From the NCBI RefSeq assembly GCF_029227915.1, contig NC_079883.1, positions 16,494,001 to 16,558,000 on the forward strand: a stretch of 64,000 nt of DNA, read 5' to 3'. Positions 1 to 10,736 of the stretch are shown here, one piece after another. How positions within the stretch are numbered: position 1 is the first letter of the stretch; the number at the start of each line of letters is the position of its first letter. The stretch is from Hydractinia symbiolongicarpus. Lineage: Eukaryota > Cnidaria > Hydrozoa > Anthoathecata > Hydractiniidae. The notes beneath the pieces are model-generated. The model did not search any database. It saw only the letters and a list, made by a program, of their open reading frames with translations, and was not told where the DNA came from. The position numbers and the translations under genes are program-made.

Positions 1-908
1 TGGCCTTTGCAGCCTAATAAAGGCAGTACACATCAATCGCGTTCTTCCACGTGCCTGCACTAGTTACGATCGGACTAATCCCTCCACTCTCAATGCACTA
101 CGACGTCCAAAGTTGTTTTCCATTGCGCCATGACTTTATAACACCGTCAACTACAGGTACAGGCCTGTAAAGGCTGTAACATGGCCTCTTGCAGCCTAAT
201 AAAGGTCGTACACATAAATCGCGGTGTTCCACGTGCCTGGTCGAGTTACGATCAATCTAATCCCTCCACTCTCATTAGACTATGACGTCCCAAGTGGTTT
301 TTCATTGCGCCATGGCGTTATAACACCGTCAACTACGGGTACAGGCCTCAAAAGTCTGTAATATGGCCTCTTGCAGCATAATAAAGGCCTTACACGTATA
401 TCACGAGGTCGTACGTGCCTGCGCAAGTTACCATTGGTCTAATCCTTCTACTCTCAATGGACTAGGACGTCCCAATTTGTTTTCCATTGCGTCACGGCTT
501 TATAACACCGTCAACTACGTGCACAAGCCTTTAAAAGCTGTAATATGGTCATTTGCAGCCTAACAAAGGCCTTTCACGTATATCACGTGGTTGCACGTGC
601 CTGCGCAAGTTACGAGCGGACTAATCCCTCCAATGTCATTGGACTATGACGTCCCAAGTGGTTTTCCATTGCGCCATGGCGTTATAACACCGTCAACTAC
701 CCGTACAGGCCTCAAAAGGCTGTAATATGGCCTCTTGCAGCATAATAAAGGCCTTTCACGTATATCACGTGCTTGCACGTGCCTGCGCAGGTTACCGTTG
801 GTCTAATTATTCCACTCTCAATGGACTATGACGTCCCAAGTGGTTTTCTATTGCGCCATGGCGTTATAACACCGTCAACTACGGGTGCAGGCCTCCAAAG
901 GCTGTAAT

Positions 909-1090
909 ATGGCCTCTTCCAGCCCAATAAAGGCCTTACACGTATATCACGTGGTCGCACGTGCCTGCGCAAGTTACCATTGGTCTAATCCTTCCACTCT
1001 CAATGGACTAGGACGTTCCAAGTTGCTTTCCATTGCGTCACAGCTTCATAACACCGTCAACTACGTGCACAGGCTATTAAAGGCTGTAAT
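909..1090 (+). repeat. Monomer type A2 (exemplar)
   Basis: This is an A relative with CCTTCCACTCTC in place of CCTTCTACTCTC, CAGCTTCATAACACC in place of the CACGGCTTTATAACACC segment, and a CAGGCTATTAAAGG tail. It precedes type G. The 3' half also appears fused to D heads at 1638-1819. Confidence 0.75.
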
Positions 1091-1272
1091 ATGGCCTTTT
1101 GCGGCCTAGTAAAGGTCGTACACACAAATCGCGTTGTTCCACGTGCCTGCGCGAGTTGCGATAGGTCTAATCCTTCTACTCTCAATGGACTAGGACGTCC
1201 CAAGTTGTTTTCCATTGCGTCACAGCTTTATAACACCGTCAACTACGTGCACAGGCCTTTAAAGGCTGTAAT
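1091..1272 (+). repeat. Monomer type G (exemplar)
   Basis: The head is GGCCTTTTGCGGCCTAGTAAA, with centre CGCGAGTTGCGATAGGTC. It is seen at 1091, 4549, 6733 and 9827 in the left domain. Close relatives (GCGGCCTACTAAAGG) occur at 59449 and 61277 in the right domain. That makes it one of the markers linking both flanks. Confidence 0.75.
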
Positions 1273-1455
1273 ATGGCCTCTTGCAGCATAATAAAGGCCT
1301 TACACACAAATCGCGTTGTTCCACATGCCTGGGCGAGTTACGATCGGTCTAATCCCTCCAGTCTCATTGGTCTATGACGTCCCAAGTGGTTTTTCCATTG
1401 CGCCATGGCGTTATAACACCGTCAACTACGGGTGCAGGCCTCCAAAGGCTGTAAT
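1273..1455 (+). repeat. Monomer type H (exemplar)
   Basis: A CAGCATAATAAAGGCC head is joined to CTTACACACAAATCGCG, then CATGCCTGGGCGAGTTACG and a CATTGGTCTATGACG segment. This unit is 183 bp because of one extra T in GGTTTTTCC. Relatives occur at 4732, 6915, 31313, 37138, 59815 and 61643. Confidence 0.7.
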
Positions 1456-2001
1456 ATGGCCTCTTGCAGCATAATAAAGGCCTTAAACGTATATCATGTG
1501 GTTCCACGTGCCTACGCAGGTTACCATTGGTCTAATTATTCCACTCTCAATGGACTACGACGTCCCAATTTGTTTTCCATTGCGCCATGACTTTATAACA
1601 CCGTCAACTACGTGTACAGGCGTCCAAAGGCTGTACAATGGCATTTTGCAGCCTAAAAAAGGTCGTTCACACAAATCGCGTTGTTCCACGTGCCTGCACT
1701 AGTTACGATCGGACTAATCCCTCCACTCTCAATGGACTACGACGTCCAAAGTTGCTTTCCATTGCGTCACAGCTTCATAACACCGTCAACTACGTGCACA
1801 GTCTATTAAAGGCTGTAATATGGCGTTTTGCGGCCTAGTAAAGGTCGTACACACAAATCGCGTTGTTCCACGTGCTTGCGCGAGTTGCAATCGGTCTAAT
1901 ACCTCCACTCTCATTGGACTATGACGTCCAAAGTCGTTTTCCATTGCGCCATGGCGTTATCACACCGTCAACTACAGGTACAGGCCTGTAAAATCTGTAA
2001 T

Positions 2002-2183
2002 ATGGCCTCTTGCAGCATAATAAAGGTCTTTCACGTATATCACGTGGTTGCACGTGCCTGCGCAGATTACCATTGTTCTAATTATTCGACTCTCGATTGA
2101 CTACTACGTCCCAATTGCTTTTTAATTGCCTGATGGCCTTAGAACACCGTCAACTACGGGTACATGCGTCTAACGACTGTAAT
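2002..2183 (+). repeat. Monomer type I (exemplar), end marker of left HOR units
   Basis: This is the most divergent recurrent type in the left domain. It has CAGATTACCATTGTTC, TTCGACTCTCGATTGACTAC, TTTTTAATTGCCTGATGGCC and the tail ACATGCGTCTAACGACTG. It is always followed by D*. Copies or hybrids end at 2183, 5641, 7825, 10736, 14409 and 17319. Confidence 0.8.
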
Positions 2184-2364
2184 ATGGCCTTTGCAGCCTA
2201 ATAAAGGCAGTACACATCAATCGCGTTCTTCCACGTGCCTGCACTAGTTACGATCGGACTAATCCCTCCACTCTCAATGCACTACGACGTCCAAAGTTGT
2301 TTTCCATTGCGCCATGACTTTATAACACCGTCAACTACAGGTACAGGCCTGTAAAGGCTGTAAC
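2184..2364 (+). repeat. Monomer type D* (exemplar), start marker of left HOR units
   Basis: A D-type monomer one base short in its head (TGGCCTTTGCAGCC) with AAAGGCAGTACACATCAATC and GTTCTTCC. It always follows type I. The single-base loss and linked substitutions make it a clean tag for HOR copies. Confidence 0.8.
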
Positions 2365-3456
2365 ATGGCCTCTTGCAGCCTAATAAAGGTCGTACACATA
2401 AATCGCGGTGTTCCACGTGCCTGGTCGAGTTACGATCAATCTAATCCCTCCACTCTCATTAGACTATGACGTCCCAAGTGGTTTTTCATTGCGCCATGGC
2501 GTTATAACACCGTCAACTACGGGTGCAGGCCTCCAAAGGTTGTAATATGGCCTCTTGCAGCCTAATAAAGGCCTTACACGTATATCACGAGGTCGTACAT
2601 GCCTGCGCAAGTTACCATTGGTCTAATCCTTTTACTTTCAATGGACTAGGACGTCCCAAGTTGTTTTCCATTGCGTCACGGCTTTATAACACCGTCAACT
2701 ACGTGCACAGGCCTTTAAAGGCTGTAATATGGTCATTTGCAGCCTAACAAAGGCCTTTCACGTATATCACGTGGTTGCACGTGCCTGCGCAAGTTACCAT
2801 TGGTCTAATCCTTCCAATGTCATTGGACTATGACGTCCCGAGTGGTTTTCCATTGCGCCATGGCGTTATAACACCGTCAACTACGTGTACAGGCGTCTAA
2901 AGGCTGTACTATGGCATTTTGCAGCCTAATAAAGGTCGTACACAAAAATCGCATTGTTCCACGTGCCTGCACTAGTTACGATCGGACTAATCCCTCCACT
3001 CTCGATGGACTACGACGTCCAAAGTTATTTTCCATTGCGCCATGACTTTATAACACCGTCAACTACAGGTACAGGCCTGTAAAGGCTGTAACATGGCCTC
3101 TTGCAGCCTAATAAAGGCCTTACACGAATATCACGTGGTCGTACGTGCCTGCGCAAGTTACCATTGGTCTAATCCTTCTACTCTCAATGGACTACGACGT
3201 CCCAAGTTGTTTTCCATTGAGTCACGGCTTTATAACATCGTCAACTACGTGCACAGGCCTTTAAAAGCTGTAATATGGTCATTTGCAGCCTAACAAAGGC
3301 CTTTCACGTATATCACGTGGTTGCACGTGCCTGCTCAAGTTACGTGCGGACTAATCCCTCCAATGTCATTGGACTATGACGTCCCAAGTGGTTTTCCATT
3401 GCGCCATGGCGTTATAACACCGTCAACTACGGGTACAGGCCTCAAAAGGCTGTAAT
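2184..3456 (+). repeat. Seven-monomer linker block
   Basis: Order is D*-E-A-B-D-A-B. It separates the first two 12-monomer units. Its first part is repeated at 7826-8755, in the same order and nearly identical, before the sequence switches to a different monomer. The D monomer near 2911 has the private variant CACAAAAATCGCATTG. Confidence 0.7.
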
Positions 3457-5641
3457 ATGGCCTCTTGCAGCATAATAAATGTCTTACACGTATATCACGT
3501 GGTCGCACGTGCCTGCGCAAGTTACCATTGGTCTAATCTTTCAACTCTCAATGGACTAGGACGTCCCAAGTTGCTTTCCATTGCGTCACGGCTTTATAAC
3601 ACCGTCAACTACGTGCACAGGCCTTTAAAGGCCGTAATATGGTCATTTGCAGCCTAATAAAGGTCGTACACACAAATCGCGTTGTTCCACGTGCTTGGGC
3701 GAGTTACAATCAATCTAATCCCTCCACTCTCATTAGACTATGACGTCCCAAGTGGTTTTTCATTGCGCCATGGCGTTATAACACCGTCAACTACGGGTAC
3801 AGGCCTCAAAAGACTGTAATATGGCCTCTTGCAGCATAATAAAGGCCTTACACGTATATCACGAGGTCATACATGCCTGCGCAAGTTACCATTGGTCTAA
3901 TCCTTCTACTCTCAATGGACTAGGACGTCCCAATTTGTTTTCTATTGCGTCACGGCATTATAACACCGTCAACTACGTGCACAGGCCTTTAAAGGCTGTA
4001 TTATGGTCATTTGCAGCCTAACAAAGGCCTTTCACGTATATCACGTGGTTGCACGTGCCTGCGCAAGTTACGAGCGGACTTATCCCTCCAATGTCATTGG
4101 ACTATGACGTCCCAAGTGGTTTTCCATTGCGCCATGGCGTTATAACACCGTCAACTACGCGTACAGGCCTCAAAAGGCTGTAATATGGCCTCTTGCAGCA
4201 TAATAAAGGCCTTTCACGTATATCACGTGCTTGCACGTGCCTGCGCAGGTTACCGTTGGTCTAATTATTCCACTCTCAATGGACTACGACGTCCCAAGTG
4301 GTTTTCTATTGCGCCATGGCGTTATAACACCGTCAACTACGGGTGCAGGCCTCCAAAGGCTGTAATATGGCCTCTTGCAGCCTAATAAAGGCCTTACAAG
4401 TATATCACGTGGTCGCACGTGCCTGCGCAAGTTACCATTGGTCTAATCCTTCCACTCTCAATGGACTAGGACGTCCCAAGTTGCTTTCCATTGCGTCACA
4501 GCTTCATAACACCGTCAACTACGTGCACAGGCTATTAAAGGCTGTAACATGGCCTTTTGCGGCCTAGTAAAGGTCGTACACACAAATCGCGTTGTTCCAC
4601 GTGCCTGCGCGAGTTGCGATAGGTCTAATCCTTCTACTCTCAATGGACTAGGACGTCCCAAGTTGTTTTCCATTGCGTCACAGCTTTATAACACCGTCAA
4701 CTACGTGCACAGGCCTTTAAAGGCTGTAATATGGCCTCTTGCAGCATAATAAAGGCCTTACACACAAATCGCGTTGTTCCACATGCCTGGGCGAGTTACG
4801 ATCGGTCTAATCCCTCCAGTCTCATTGGTCTATGACGTCCCAAGTGGTTTTTCCATTGCGCCATGGCGTTATAACACCGTCAACTACGGGTGCAGGCCTC
4901 CAAAGGCTGTAATATGGCCTCTTGCAGCATAATAAAGGCCTTAAACGTATATCATGTGGTTCCACGTGCCTACGCAGGTTACCATTGGTCTAATTATTCC
5001 ACTCTCAATGGACTACGACGTCCCAAGTTGTTTTCCATTGCGCCATGACTTTATAACACTATCAACTACATGTACAGGCGTCTAAAGGCTGTACAATGGC
5101 ATTTTGCAGCCTAATAAAGGTCGTTCACACAAATCGCGTTGTTCCACGTGCCTGCACTAGTTACGATCGGACTAATCCCTCCACTCTCAATGGACTACGA
5201 CGTCCAAAGTTGCTTTCCATTGCGTCACAGCTTCATAACACCGTCAACTACGTGCACAGTCTATTAAAGGCTGTAATATGGCGTTTTGCGGCCTAGTAAA
5301 GGTCGTACACACAAATCGCGTTGTTCCACGTGCTTGCGCGAGTTGCAATCGGTCTAATACCTCCACTCTCATTGGACTATGACGTCCGAAGTCGTTTTCC
5401 ATTGCGCCATGGCGTTATCACACCGTCAACTACAGGTACAGGCCTGTAAAATCTGTAATATGGCCTCTTGCAGCATAATAAAGGTCTTTCACGTATATCA
5501 CGTGGTTGCACGTGCCTGCGCAGATTACCATTGTTCTAATTATTCGACTCTCGATTGACTACTACGTCCCAATTGCTTTTTAATTGCCTGATGGCCTTAG
5601 AACACCGTCAACTACGGGTACATGCGTCTAACGACTGTAAT
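3457..5641 (+). repeat. 12-monomer HOR unit, diverged copy
   Basis: It starts with an A monomer, then a hybrid whose head is type B (GGTCATTTGCAGCCTAATAAA) and body type E. From there it follows A-B-C-A2-G-H-F-like-D-G-I as in copy 1, at a shift of 3458. It differs from copy 1 at several positions, for example GAGGTCATACATGCC at 3865 and TATCAACTACATG at 5060. It is therefore older than the copy at 5642. Confidence 0.75.
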
Positions 5642-8600
5642 ATGGCCTTTGCAGCCTAATAAAGGCAGTACACATCAATCGCGTTCTTCCACGTGCCTGC
5701 ACTAGTTACGATCGGACTAATCCCTCCACTCTCAATGCACTACGACGTCCAAAGTTGTTTTCCATTGCGCCATGACTTTATAACACCGTCAACTACAGGT
5801 ACAGGCCTGTAAAGGCTGTAACATGGCCTCTTGCAGCCTAATAAAGGTCGTACACATAAATCGCGGTGTTCCACGTGCCTGGTCGAGTTACGATCAATCT
5901 AATCCCTCCACTCTCATTAGACTATGACGTCCCAAGTGGTTTTTCATTGCGCCATGGCGTTATAACACCGTCAACTACGGGTACAGGCCTCAAAAGTCTG
6001 TAATATGGCCTCTTGCAGCATAATAAAGGCCTTACACGTATATCACGAGGTCGTACGTGCCTGCGCAAGTTACCATTGGTCTAATCCTTCTACTCTCAAT
6101 GGACTAGGACGTCCCAATTTGTTTTCCATTGCGTCACGGCTTTATAACACCGTCAACTACGTGCACAAGCCTTTAAAAGCTGTAATATGGTCATTTGCAG
6201 CCTAACAAAGGCCTTTCACGTATATCACGTGGTTGCACGTGCCTGCGCAAGTTACGAGCGGACTAATCCCTCCAATGTCATTGGACTATGACGTCCCAAG
6301 TGGTTTTCCATTGCGCCATGGCGTTATAACACCGTCAACTACGCGTACAGGCCTCAAAAGGCTGTAATATGGCCTCTTGCAGCATAATAAAGGCCTTTCA
6401 CGTATATCACGTGCTTGCACGTGCCTGCGCAGGTTACCGTTGGTCTAATTATTCCACTCTCAATGGACTATGACGTCCCAAGTGGTTTTCTATTGCGCCA
6501 TGGCGTTATAACACCGTCAACTACGGGTGCAGGCCTCCAAAGGCTGTAATATGGCCTCTTCCAGCCCAATAAAGGCCTTACACGTATATCACGTGGTCGC
6601 ACGTGCCTGCGCAAGTTACCATTGGTCTAATCCTTCCACTCTCAATGGACTAGGACGTTCCAAGTTGCTTTCCATTGCGTCACAGCTTCATAACACCGTC
6701 AACTACGTGCACAGGCTATTAAAGGCTGTAATATGGCCTTTTGCGGCCTAGTAAAGGTCGTACACACAAATCGCGTTGTTCCACGTGCCTGCGCGAGTTG
6801 CGATAGGTCTAATCCTTCTACTCTCAATGGACTAGGACGTCCCAAGTTGTTTTCCATTGCGTCACAGCTTTATAACACCGTCAACTACGTGCACAGGCCT
6901 TTAAAGGCTGTAATATGGCCTCTTGCAGCATAATAAAGGCCTTACACACAAATCGCGTTGTTCCACATGCCTGGGCGAGTTACGATCGGTCTAATCCCTC
7001 CAGTCTCATTGGTCTATGACGTCCCAAGTGGTTTTTCCATTGCGCCATGGCGTTATAACACCGTCAACTACGGGTGCAGGCCTCCAAAGGCTGTAATATG
7101 GCCTCTTGCAGCATAATAAAGGCCTTAAACGTATATCATGTGGTTCCACGTGCCTACGCAGGTTACCATTGGTCTAATTATTCCACTCTCAATGGACTAC
7201 GACGTCCCAATTTGTTTTCCATTGCGCCATGACTTTATAACACCGTCAACTACGTGTACAGGCGTCCAAAGGCTGTACAATGGCATTTTGCAGCCTAAAA
7301 AAGGTCGTTCACACAAATCGCGTTGTTCCACGTGCCTGCACTAGTTACGATCGGACTAATCCCTCCACTCTCAATGGACTACGACGTCCAAAGTTGCTTT
7401 CCATTGCGTCACAGCTTCATAACACCGTCAACTACGTGCACAGTCTATTAAAGGCTGTAATATGGCGTTTTGCGGCCTAGTAAAGGTCGTACACACAAAT
7501 CGCGTTGTTCCACGTGCTTGCGCGAGTTGCAATCGGTCTAATACCTCCACTCTCATTGGACTATGACGTCCAAAGTCGTTTTCCATTGCGCCATGGCGTT
7601 ATCACACCGTCAACTACAGGTACAGGCCTGTAAAATCTGTAATATGGCCTCTTGCAGCATAATAAAGGTCTTTCACGTATATCACGTGGTTGCACGTGCC
7701 TGCGCAGATTACCATTGTTCTAATTATTCGACTCTCGATTGACTACTACGTCCCAATTGCTTTTTAATTGCCTGATGGCCTTAGAACACCGTCAACTACG
7801 GGTACATGCGTCTAACGACTGTAATATGGCCTTTGCAGCCTAATAAAGGCAGTACACATCAATCGCGTTCTTCCACGTGCCTGCACTAGTTACGATCGGA
7901 CTAATCCCTCCACTCTCAATGCACTACGACGTCCAAAGTTGTTTTCCATTGCGCCATGACTTTATAACACCGTCAACTACAGGTACAGGCCTGTAAAGGC
8001 TGTAACATGGCCTCTTGCAGCCTAATAAAGGTCGTACACATAAATCGCGGTGTTCCACGTGCCTGGTCGAGTTACGATCAATCTAATCCCTCCACTCTCA
8101 TTAGACTATGACGTCCAAAGTGGTTTTTCATTGCGCCATGGCGTTATAACACCGTCAACTACGGGTGCAGGCCTCCAAAGGTTGTAATATGGCCTCTTGC
8201 AGCCTAATAAAGGCCTTACACGTATATCACGAGGTCGTACATGCCTGCGCAAGTTACCATTGGTCTAATCCTTTTACTTTCAATGGACTAGGACGTCCCA
8301 AGTTGTTTTCCATTGCGTCACGGCTTTATAACACCGTCAACTACGTGCACAGGCCTTTAAAGGCTGTAATATGGTCATTTGCAGCCTAACAAAGGCCTTT
8401 CACGTATATCACGTGGTTGCACGTGCCTGCGCAAGTTACCATTGGTCTAATCCTTCCAATGTCATTGGACTATGACGTCCCGAGTGGTTTTCCATTGCGC
8501 CATGGCGTTATAACACCGTCAACTACGTGTACAGGCGTCTAAAGGCTGTACTATGGCATTTTGCAGCCTAATAAAGGTCGTACACAAAAATCGGATTGTT

Positions 8601-8755
8601 CCACGTGCCTGCACTAGTTACGATCGGACTAATCCCTCCACTCTCGATGGACTACGACGTCCAAAGTTATTTTCCATTGCGCCATGACTTTATAACACCG
8701 TCAACTACAGGTACAGGCCTGTAAAGGCTGTAACATGGCCTCTTGCAGCCTAATA
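5642..8755 (+). repeat. Second copy of a 5642-bp, 31-monomer duplication
   Basis: This stretch matches 1-3114 at an exact shift of 5642 (31 x 182). I noticed only three substitutions: 701/6343 (C/G), 2475/8117 (C/A) and 2952/8594 (C/G). The match stops near 8756, where an A monomer in the first copy (3093) is replaced by an E/B hybrid. Since the window begins inside the first copy, the duplication may extend to the left. Confidence 0.88.
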
Positions 8756-9826
8756 AAGGTCGTACACATAAATCGCGTTGTTCCACGTGCCTGCGCAAGT
8801 TACGAGCGGACTAATCCCTCCAATGTCATTGGACTATGACGTCCCGAGTGGTTTTCCATTGCGCCATGGCGTTATAACACCGTCAACTACGCGTACAGGC
8901 CTTAAAAGGCTGTAATATGGCCTCTTGCAGCATATTAAAGGCCTTTCACGTATATCACCTGCTTGCACGTGCCTGCGCAGTTTACCGTTGGTCTAATTAT
9001 TCCACTCTCAATGGACTACGACGTCCCAAGTGGTTTTCCATTGCGCCATGGCGTTATAACACCGTCAACTACGGGTGCAGGCCTCCAAAGGCTGTAATAT
9101 GGCCTCTTTCAGCCTAATAAAGGCCTTACACGTATATCACGTGGTCGCACGTGCCTGCGCAAGTTACCATTGGTCTAATCCTTCCACTCTCAATGGACTA
9201 GGACGTCCCAAGTTGCTTTCCATTGCGTCACAGCTTCATAACACCGTCAACTACGTGCACAGGCTATTAAAGGCTGTAACATGGCCTCTTGCAGCCTAAT
9301 AAAGGTCGTACACATAAATCGCGTTGTTCCACGTGCCTGCGCAAGTTACGAGCGGACTAATCCCTCCAATGTCATTGGACTATGACGTCCCGAGTGGTTT
9401 TCCATTGCGCCATGGCGTTATAACACCGTCAACTACGCGTACAGGCCTTAAAAGGCTGTAATATGGCCTCTTGCAGCATATTAAAGGCCTTTCACGTATA
9501 TCACCTGCTTGCACGTGCCTGCGCAGTTTACCGTTGGTCTAATTATTCCACTCTCAATGGACTACGACGTCCCAAGTGGTTTTCCATTGCGCCATGGCGT
9601 TATAACACCGTCAACTACGGGTGCAGGCCTCCAAAGGCTGTAATATGGCCTCTTTCAGCCTAATAAAGGCCTTACACGTATATCACGTGGTCGCACGTGC
9701 CTGCGCAAGTTACCATTGGTCTAATCCTTCCACTCTCAATGGACTAGGACGTCCCAAGTTGCTTTCCATTGCGTCACAGCTTCATAACACCGTCAACTAC
9801 GTGCACAGGCTATTAAAGGCTGTAAT
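8735..9826 (+). repeat. Tandem trimer duplication, 2 x 546 bp
   Basis: The copies are 8735-9280 and 9281-9826. Each holds an E/B hybrid with GACGTCCCGAGTGG, a C variant with the head GCAGCATATTAAAGG and CACCTGCTTGC, and an A2-type monomer with the head GGCCTCTTTCAGCC. The shift is exactly three monomers. The C variant appears again at 10373, 14046 and 16956. Confidence 0.85.
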
Positions 9827-10736
9827 ATGGCCTTTTGCGGCCTAGTAAAGGTCGTACACACAAATCGCGTTGTTCCACGTGCCTGCGCGAGTTGCGATAG
9901 GTCTAATCCCTCCACTCTCATTGGACTATGACGTCCCAAGTGGTTTTCCATTGCGCCATGGCGTTATCACACCGTCAACTACAGGTACAGGCCTCAAAAG
10001 GCTGTAATATGGCCTCTTGCAGCATAATAAAGGCCTTACACGTATATCACGAGGTCGTACGTGCCTGCGCAAGTTACCATTGGTCTAATCCTTCTACTCT
10101 CAATGGACTAGGACGTCCCAAGTTGTTTTCCATTGCGTCACGGCTTTATAACACCGTCAACTACGTGCACAGGCCTTTAAAGGCTGTAATATGGTCATTT
10201 GCAGCCTAACAAAGGCCTTTCACGTATATCACGTGGTTGCACGTGCCTGCGCAAGTTACGAGCGGACTAATCCCTCCAATGTCATTGGACTATGACGTCC
10301 CAAGTGGTTTTCCATTGCGCCATGGCGTTATAACACCGTCAACTACGCGTACAGGCCTTAAAAGGCTGTAATATGGCCTCTTGCAGCATATTAAAGGCCT
10401 TTCACGTATATCACCTGCTTGCACGTGCCTGCGCAGGTTACCGTTGGTCTAATTATTCCACTCTCAATGGACTACGACGTCCCAAGTGGTTTTCCATTGC
10501 GCCATGGCGTTATAACACCGTCAACTACGGGTGCAGGCCTCCAAAGGCTGTAATATGGCCTCTTTCAGCCTAATAAAGGCCTTACACGTATATCACGTGG
10601 TCGCACGTGCCTGCGCAGATTACCATTGGTCTAATTATTCGACTCTCGATTGACTAATACGTCCCAAGTGGTTTTTAATTGCCTGATGGCCTTATAACAC
10701 CGTCAACTACGGGTACATGCGTCTAACGACTGTAAT
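9827..10736 (+). repeat. Five-monomer segment G-A-B-C-I
   Basis: It closes the HOR unit opened at 7826. The last monomer is a hybrid: an A2 head with GGTCGCACGTG, switching to the I body near 10616 (CAGATTACCATTGG, TTCGACTCTCGATTGACTAA). The I body here differs from the earlier copies (AATACGTCCC, GCCTTATAACACC). Confidence 0.7.

Larger units (their letters stand above)
1..2183 (+). repeat. 12-monomer HOR unit, copy 1
   Basis: Monomer order is D*-E-A-B-C-A2-G-H-F-like-D-G-I. The same order recurs at 5642-7825 (shift 5642) and, from its second monomer on, at about 3640-5641 (shift 3458). It ends with the odd type I monomer. The window starts inside the D* unit, so the true left edge lies outside. 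Confidence 0.85.

Noticed and set aside
363-563. Repeated 66-residue open frames starting MASCS or MAFCS
   Set aside because: They recur at the satellite period, span one monomer and 20 bases of the next, and follow the array's indels. Since 182 is not a multiple of 3, successive monomers are read in different frames. There is no codon-level conservation apart from the DNA repeat, no promoter and no known domain.
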